From CAYWVR01 sp964461715 (lineage in GTDB: Bacteria; Planctomycetota; Phycisphaerae; FEN-1346), in assembly GCA_964461715.1 (NCBI GenBank), contig CAYWVR010000060.1:1-10762 (forward strand): 10,762 bases of DNA, read 5' to 3'. Below are positions 6,665 to 10,762 of this stretch, piece after piece. The translations under genes and the position numbers were made by a program. Every line of letters begins with the position of its first letter. Position 1 is the first letter of the stretch. Below the pieces are notes generated by a model that ran no database searches, was not told where the DNA came from, and worked only from the letters and a program-made list of their open reading frames with translations.

Positions 6665-9031
6665 ATGAGCATGACGAGAGGCATCGCACTCGCCCTTGCC
6701 CTCGCGGTCGCCGCCGTGGCCGCCCACGGGGTCGGCCCCCCCGAGGAGGCCGACCGCGCCCATCGCCGCGCACTCACGGACCAGGCCGCCCAGCTCCAGG
6801 TCCAGCTGCGCGCGGCCGAGGACGCGCGCCAGCGCAAGAAACTCGCCGATCAGATCGAGGCCCTCTTCCACCAGATCGGACCCGTCGATGCGAACGGCAA
6901 GGACGTCCAGCCGAAGGCGATGTGGCATGCGGCGGCGATCGCAACCATGGAGACCGACGCCAAACGCCTGGAGCGACCGGCCTCCATCCCCGACAGCGAG
7001 CTGGGGGCGCGCGGCAAGACGGCGGTCCGGAAGATGGCGGCGGCGTGCCTCGCCCTCGGGTGGGCCGCCTACCAGCCCGAGCCGGTCAAGTACCAGGTCG
7101 ACGTTTTCGGGGCCTATCTGGCCAACAACACGGACTTGCTCGACCCGTTCTTCGACCGCCTCTCGGCGTGGGCCGCGCTGGAAGCGTCGCTCCGGGAGGC
7201 CGGGGCCGACCCCCAGTCCGTCGCCCCCCACGTCGCCGCCGCTCGCACGGCCGTCGACGCCATGACCTCTGCCGCCGAGCGCCTCGCCGGCCTGAAGCCG
7301 ACCCAGGCCGTCTCGGCGCCGGGTCCGATGGGCGCCTTTCTGGGGGCCCTGAAGGACGCCCGGGCCGCCGATGCCGCGCTTCGCGCGTGGCAGGCCGCCC
7401 GCGAGGCAAATCCCGAGAAGGAGCCGGGCGAGCCGGGCAAGCCCCCCCCGCCCGTCCCCGCGGCCGCGCCGGAGCCTGCCCCGCCGCCCATGACGGCACA
7501 GGAGCGGGACGCCCTCGGGGCCGTCCGCGCCGCGGCCGCCAAGCTCGAAGGCGACGCGTGGCACGACATCCGGCGGTCCCTCGAACGGTACGCCGACGCC
7601 ATCGAGAACGGCTTCGCCGTCCCCAGCGCCCGGCCGCGCGTCCGAGAGTTCCTCGAGCACGTCGACCGGGCCGCCCGCCTGGCCGAGGGCCTCGCCACCA
7701 CCAAGGCCGTCTACCCGGAATACCGCGAGGAGATGCGGGGCCGGCTGGAGCAGGCCGTCCGGTCGATGGAAAGCCCCCTGGACCGGCCCCGCGGCTATGA
7801 CCTGCTGCGACGGGTCGCGGAGGACGATGCGTACCGGCGAAACCTGGAGGACGGGGGCCTTTCGGACGGGGGGGCCCTGGGCGTCCTCTACTGCCGGCGG
7901 ATCTTCTACTCGGCCCGCTACGCGACCGCCGACCCGGCGATCCAGCATGAGGCGGTCGAGATGCGCAACGCCTGCGACGCCATCGCCCACGTGGGCGGCC
8001 GCCTCGAGGACTGGCCCCCCGCGGACATGGCCGGCAAGCTCCGCACCATGTACGCCCGGGCCGAGGAGATTTACCGGCGCGAGGCCAGCGCCGCCGGGGC
8101 CCACTTCCCCGACCGCCGCACCGCCGGCATCCGACCCATCCTCTCGGCCGGCGAACACGCCCGCGACGTCGAGCGCATCATCCGGGCCGACCGCGTCATC
8201 AAGGCCGTCGCCAAGTACATGCCCAACCGGGCCCGGGCCATGTACGCCCAGCTCGCGCTGGCCTCCGCCGAGCTCGTCTCGCAGAAGGACATCCGCGGCG
8301 GGCGGCGGAAGCTCGAGCACCTCATCCGCCCGTTCGAGGGGCTCGAGGGCTTCCCCATGCCGGAGCCCGAGTATCACGCCGCCGCCGCCAAGATCGCGGG
8401 CCGGGCCTACACCCCCGCCCGAAACGTCTTCGCCCGCCGGGTCGCCGAGGGTATCGAGGCCGCCTCGGAAGGAAACGGCCGCCCCCTCAGCGACGCCCTC
8501 GAGGTCCGCCGCCTCTTCTCCCTCCTGCGGATCCGGGCCGTCGCCGACACCGTCGGCCTCGACGAGCCCCGGCCCGGGTGCTACTACGCCTTCTCACTGC
8601 CCGAGCCGGTCTGGGAGGCGTTCGTCGAGAGCACCAACCAGCTCCTCCGGTCCATGGTCGCCGCCTATGCCAAGGACGGCCCCGGCGATTATTCCTGGCT
8701 TCGGGCCCCCGACCCGTGGAACCACGTCTACCGGGCGGGCGCCGGGGCGGCACGCCAGACGCTGGATGCCCGGGCGGACGGCGAGACGGACCTCGACTTC
8801 CTCGTGCGATGCCTCGAACGGGCCACCGCCACCGAGCCGGGCAGACGGACGTGGTATTCCTGGGCCGCCGGCTATCACCTTACGGAGGCCGCCGCCGGCA
8901 TGAACGCGGGCCTCTCGCACACCGCCGGATGGCATCGCGGCCAGTTGGGCCGCTTCGATCGCTACGTCAGCCGCCTGGACCTCGAAACCGGCGACCGCCG
9001 CGCACGCGGACGCCGCGGACGACGACGATAG
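6665..9031 (+). CDS. Large exported protein of unknown function
   Basis: A 788-residue protein that I do not recognise. A signal peptide covers about residues 1-21: Met-Ser-Met-Thr-Arg, an Ala/Leu/Val core, then AAHG. A charged, probably coiled-coil helix follows (about 28-75, rich in Q, E, K and R). Next comes an Ala-rich helical region up to about 255, a Pro-rich linker (PGKPPPPVPAAAPEPAPPP, about 256-276), and a second long, mainly helical region. Aromatic and glycine clusters appear only towards the end (YYAFSLPEPVWEAF, WYSWAAGYHLTEAAAG). No catalytic motif, lipobox, heme motif or C-terminal anchor is visible, and the tail is very basic (RRARGRRGRRR). AAAGGTGA over the preceding stop codon provides the ribosome binding site. 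ATG 6671 is a possible alternative start. The 4-bp gap puts it in the truA-glycosyltransferase operon, so a role at the cell envelope is conceivable but unproven. Confidence 0.85.
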   Translation: MSMTRGIALALALAVAAVAAHGVGPPEEADRAHRRALTDQAAQLQVQLRAAEDARQRKKLADQIEALFHQIGPVDANGKDVQPKAMWHAAAIATMETDAKRLERPASIPDSELGARGKTAVRKMAAACLALGWAAYQPEPVKYQVDVFGAYLANNTDLLDPFFDRLSAWAALEASLREAGADPQSVAPHVAAARTAVDAMTSAAERLAGLKPTQAVSAPGPMGAFLGALKDARAADAALRAWQAAREANPEKEPGEPGKPPPPVPAAAPEPAPPPMTAQERDALGAVRAAAAKLEGDAWHDIRRSLERYADAIENGFAVPSARPRVREFLEHVDRAARLAEGLATTKAVYPEYREEMRGRLEQAVRSMESPLDRPRGYDLLRRVAEDDAYRRNLEDGGLSDGGALGVLYCRRIFYSARYATADPAIQHEAVEMRNACDAIAHVGGRLEDWPPADMAGKLRTMYARAEEIYRREASAAGAHFPDRRTAGIRPILSAGEHARDVERIIRADRVIKAVAKYMPNRARAMYAQLALASAELVSQKDIRGGRRKLEHLIRPFEGLEGFPMPEPEYHAAAAKIAGRAYTPARNVFARRVAEGIEAASEGNGRPLSDALEVRRLFSLLRIRAVADTVGLDEPRPGCYYAFSLPEPVWEAFVESTNQLLRSMVAAYAKDGPGDYSWLRAPDPWNHVYRAGAGAARQTLDARADGETDLDFLVRCLERATATEPGRRTWYSWAAGYHLTEAAAGMNAGLSHTAGWHRGQLGRFDRYVSRLDLETGDRRARGRRGRRR

Positions 9032-9040
9032 CCGAGGAGA

Positions 9041-9072
9041 CTCCGGAACCTCGCGAATCCGCGATTCCGGAG
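9041..9072 (+). terminator. Strong hairpin after the 788-residue protein gene
   Basis: The perfect arms CTCCGGAA (9041-9048) and TTCCGGAG (9065-9072) enclose TCGCG (9051-9055) and CGCGA (9060-9064) around an AATC loop. This makes a 13-bp stem with a CC bulge. It begins 9 bases after the stop codon. No T-run follows, so it is not a textbook intrinsic terminator. It may pause polymerase, protect the mRNA 3' end or separate the operon from the next gene. Confidence 0.5.
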
Positions 9073-9164
9073 CCGCCGGGCCATGTTCAAACGACAGGTC
9101 GAAGAAACTTCGGCGCTATTCTCGCGTCGAAGACCGTAGTACTCTCTCGACTGGGAGGTGGTGC

Positions 9165-10379
9165 ATGCCGCACATCGGATGGTTCGTTGCAGGGGCCGCG
9201 AGCCTGGTGGTCCTGGCCGCGCCGGCGGCACGGGGGGCCGAGGACAGCGGTCCGTTTCCGCCGTCGCCTGCCGTCTACACCGCTCGCGTCAGCAGCGTCG
9301 GCGAGATTTACGGCGACCGGTTCCGCTTTACGCCGGGCCTCGAGACCATGACGATCCGGCTGGCCGACGCCACGTGCGACAGCCTCGAGGACGACCGGGC
9401 CCGCCGCGCCGCCTCCCTCGCGACGGACCTCCTGCGGGACGAAGCGTTCTGGATCTTCCCGCGGGCCCCCTTGAAGGCCGGGGCCGAGGTCCCGGCCCGC
9501 GTCTGGACCCGCAAGGGATGGCTCTCGGAGGTGCTCATCAAGGCCCACCTGGGGCTGAGGGCCCCGTCGGTGCCCACGGCGTCGGCGGAGGTGGGCGAAG
9601 CCTCGCTGTTCGCCTCGAAACGGACGCCCGGGGCCCCCTTCGCTCCCGCGTTCCGGGCGACGCTGAAGCGCGTCCTGGCTACCGACCGCTACGAGCTCGA
9701 CCGAAACGGCCGGCCCATGGGCGTCCGCCTCTTCGACGCCGAGGCCGCCGGCACGAACGCCGAGGCCGCAATCCGCGAGACCGTCGGCGACGGGCCCGTC
9801 TGGGTCTTCCCCTCCAGCCAGCGCTCGTTCAAGCCGGACCAGAACCTGCCCGTCCGCATCTGGACGGCCAAGGGGTGGCTCTCGGACGTCCTGATCGCCC
9901 GCGGCAAGGCCAAGCGGTTCCGCGACCCGGACCTCGCGCAGCTCGAAGTGGACCCGCCGAAAGCCGACCCGACGCCCCAGCCGACCCGACGCCCCCCCGG
10001 CCAGAAATACGACGTGGACTGGGTCTGGGAACCGGTGTCGGTCTCGACCGCCAAGTCCGCCACCCACGGGTGCGAGAGCTCGGTCTTCACGATCCCGGCG
10101 GGCACGGAGTGGCGGCTGGCGTGGGACTTGAAGCGGAGCCTCTCGGCCGTGGCCGTCATCGTCAACGTCCTCTGGATTGACGAGGGCCTCTCGGAGGTGA
10201 GCCGCGCGGGCAAGAACGTCCGCACCTTCGCCCGGGACCGCGGCGTGGAGGTCATCCGTCACCGTCCGGACCGCGCCTGCCGCTTCTACGTCCGGGTCAG
10301 CGGGGCCAGCGATTTGAACATCCGCATCGACTACAAGAAGCCCGTCAAGGAAGGCGCCCAAATCGTGCCGCGGTACTGA
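9165..10379 (+). CDS. Exported protein with two degenerate SNase-like (TNase-fold) repeats
   Basis: A 404-residue protein with a signal peptide (about 1-24, cut near ARGA). Two related units follow, at about 38-131 and 163-250. They share an opening strand, an IRLAD/VRLFD strand, an Ala-rich helix, W-x-FP, and a nearly repeated closing motif: ARVWTRKGWLSEVLI (111-125) against VRIWTAKGWLSDVLI (230-244). The order of strands and helix resembles the staphylococcal nuclease (TNase) fold, whose last part reads V..DG..VNE.L...GLA. The Arg/Glu active-site residues of nucleases (VDTPE and DKYGR motifs) are not visible, so catalysis is doubtful and a binding role is more likely. A Pro-rich linker (264-279) leads to a C-terminal domain (about 281-404) of beta-like pattern that I cannot name. 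GGGAGGTG at 9153-9160 is a good ribosome binding site for ATG 9165. Confidence 0.82.
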   Translation: MPHIGWFVAGAASLVVLAAPAARGAEDSGPFPPSPAVYTARVSSVGEIYGDRFRFTPGLETMTIRLADATCDSLEDDRARRAASLATDLLRDEAFWIFPRAPLKAGAEVPARVWTRKGWLSEVLIKAHLGLRAPSVPTASAEVGEASLFASKRTPGAPFAPAFRATLKRVLATDRYELDRNGRPMGVRLFDAEAAGTNAEAAIRETVGDGPVWVFPSSQRSFKPDQNLPVRIWTAKGWLSDVLIARGKAKRFRDPDLAQLEVDPPKADPTPQPTRRPPGQKYDVDWVWEPVSVSTAKSATHGCESSVFTIPAGTEWRLAWDLKRSLSAVAVIVNVLWIDEGLSEVSRAGKNVRTFARDRGVEVIRHRPDRACRFYVRVSGASDLNIRIDYKKPVKEGAQIVPRY

Positions 10380-10399
10380 GGCCGCGACCCCCGCCCCGA

Positions 10400-10430
10400 A
10401 AGCATGACGCATACGCAACCGTCCATGCTT
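10400..10430 (+). terminator. Hairpin after the SNase-like protein gene
   Basis: AAGCATGACG (10400-10409) pairs with CGT-c-CATGCTT (10420-10430) through a 10-bp stem with one bulged C and a 10-nt loop. It begins 20 bases after the stop codon at 10379. Only TT precedes a C-rich run, with TTTT a little further on, so it is a weak terminator candidate or a transcript-end structure. Confidence 0.4.
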
Positions 10431-10466
10431 CCCGGCGGCCCCTCCCGTTTTCCCGGCCGGACGCTC

Positions 10467-10501
10467 CGAATCGCCCCTGGCGGGACCGCCAGGGCGGTTC
10501 G
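10467..10501. repeat. Long near-perfect inverted repeat
   Basis: CGAATCGCCC-c-TGGCGG pairs with CCGCCAGGGCGGTTCG through about 16 bp, with one T/G wobble, one bulged C and a very short GA loop. It is the most stable-looking hairpin in the window. It has no T-run on either strand, so it may serve as a bidirectional transcription barrier, an mRNA-end structure or a binding palindrome. Which of these cannot be told from one copy. Confidence 0.6.
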
Positions 10502-10605
10502 CGCGGTAAGATAGGCAAGCTGCGCGCGGCGCATTCGGTCCCCCCCGCGCCAAAGCCTGTACGAATCCTCATCTTCAAGGGTACAAGTCACACGAAACCG
10601 ACCCC

Positions 10606-10657
10606 TTTTTGCCCCCTTTTGCCGCGTTTTTTGCCGTTTTTGGCGTTTTCCGATTTT
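10606..10657. promoter_or_regulatory. Six phased T-tracts, predicted curved DNA
   Basis: Runs of four to six T occur at 10606-10610, 10617-10620, 10627-10632, 10637-10641, 10646-10649 and 10654-10657. Their centres are 8 to 11 bp apart. A-tracts repeated near the helical period are known to bend DNA. The block is an AT-rich island in GC-rich surroundings, so chance is a poor explanation. Nucleoid-protein binding or an upstream promoter element for a neighbour outside the window is inferred. Confidence 0.55.
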
Positions 10658-10762
10658 CGGGGGGTGCGTCTTGCGCCGCCCCCTGGGCAAGATGCACAAG
10701 ATAGGGCATATCGCCCGCGCCCCATTACACAAGACTCCCATCCTTCCCCGCTTGCCCATCTT

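Larger units (their letters stand above)
10380..10762. other. 383-bp stretch without a recognisable gene
   Basis: I see no convincing gene here. The only long open frame (minus strand, about 10759-10331) runs into the exported-protein gene and encodes low-complexity Lys/Arg/Gln from the T-tracts. The stretch holds two hairpins (10400-10430 and 10467-10501), the phased T-tract block (10606-10657), and CTTGC(g)CC at 10670-10677 pairing with GGGCAAG at 10685-10691. The second motif recurs inverted as CTTGCCC at 10751-10757. It may contain the end of the preceding transcript and control sequences for a gene beyond the right edge. Confidence 0.6.

Noticed and set aside
6599..8377. Long open frame on the minus strand opposite the 788-residue protein gene
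   Set aside because: It is Gly/Val/Arg-rich shadow sequence with no domain. The plus strand has the ribosome binding site, the signal peptide and consistent operon spacing.
9087..10553. Open frame on the minus strand opposite the SNase-like gene
   Set aside because: It is repetitive Gly/Arg/Asp composition that crosses the intergenic hairpins. The plus-strand frame has a signal peptide and internal protein repeats.
10724..10734. Possible DnaA box near the curved DNA (ATTACACAAG)
   Set aside because: It fits TTATNCACA poorly, it is single, and no replication gene is in view. An origin call is not supported.
10331..10759. 142-residue minus-strand frame over the right-hand gene-free stretch
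   Set aside because: It overlaps the end of a well-supported gene. Its Lys/Arg/Gln run is just the translated T-tracts, and third-position GC bias is absent.
1..10762. CRISPR array, insertion sequence, prophage, toxin-antitoxin or defence system
   Set aside because: No spaced repeat array, transposase, integrase, nuclease-effector or toxin-antitoxin pair was seen. The AAA ATPase lacks a partner nuclease, so a defence role would be speculation.

Overview
The window is GC-rich bacterial chromosome, by eye around 70% G+C, with G or C at most third codon positions. The gene content is housekeeping plus secreted proteins of unknown function. There is no phage, transposon, CRISPR or plasmid signature. 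A taxonomic call from this alone is weak. A high-GC environmental Gram-negative, perhaps of the Planctomycetota type, would fit the many exported orphan proteins, but nothing here is diagnostic.

Left part, minus strand (1-4671). Read in the direction of transcription, it begins with a small membrane-protein gene whose frame is broken once (4671-4356). Next come a tributyrin-esterase/S-formylglutathione-hydrolase-like serine esterase (4330-3527) and a small COG3910-type AAA/ABC-like ATPase (3530-2778) that overlaps the esterase by the 4 bp ATGA. A UbiB/AarF/ABC1 atypical kinase-like gene follows (2684-990) with its own convincing sigma70-type promoter. Then come a small secreted protein (886-131) and the 5' half of a tRNA-Thr(CGU) gene with a perfect TATAAT -10 box. 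That tRNA runs off the left edge.

Right part, plus strand (4733-10379). truA (tRNA pseudouridine synthase) diverges from the broken gene across 61 bp. It overlaps a GT4 glycosyltransferase by ATGA, and only 4 bp separate that gene from a 788-residue exported protein of unknown family. These three look like one operon. After a strong hairpin comes a separately led gene for an exported protein. It holds two copies of a degenerate staphylococcal-nuclease-like unit and a C-terminal domain I cannot identify.

Right edge (10380-10762). I see no gene here. The stretch holds two hairpins, a run of six T-tracts spaced close to one helical turn (predicted intrinsically curved DNA), and short inverted copies of CTTGCCC.

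No defence or mobile system is evident. The points most worth a second look are the tandem nuclease-like exported protein, the frame break at about 4474-4488 with its sulfatase-like tail, the phased T-tract block and the 788-residue orphan.
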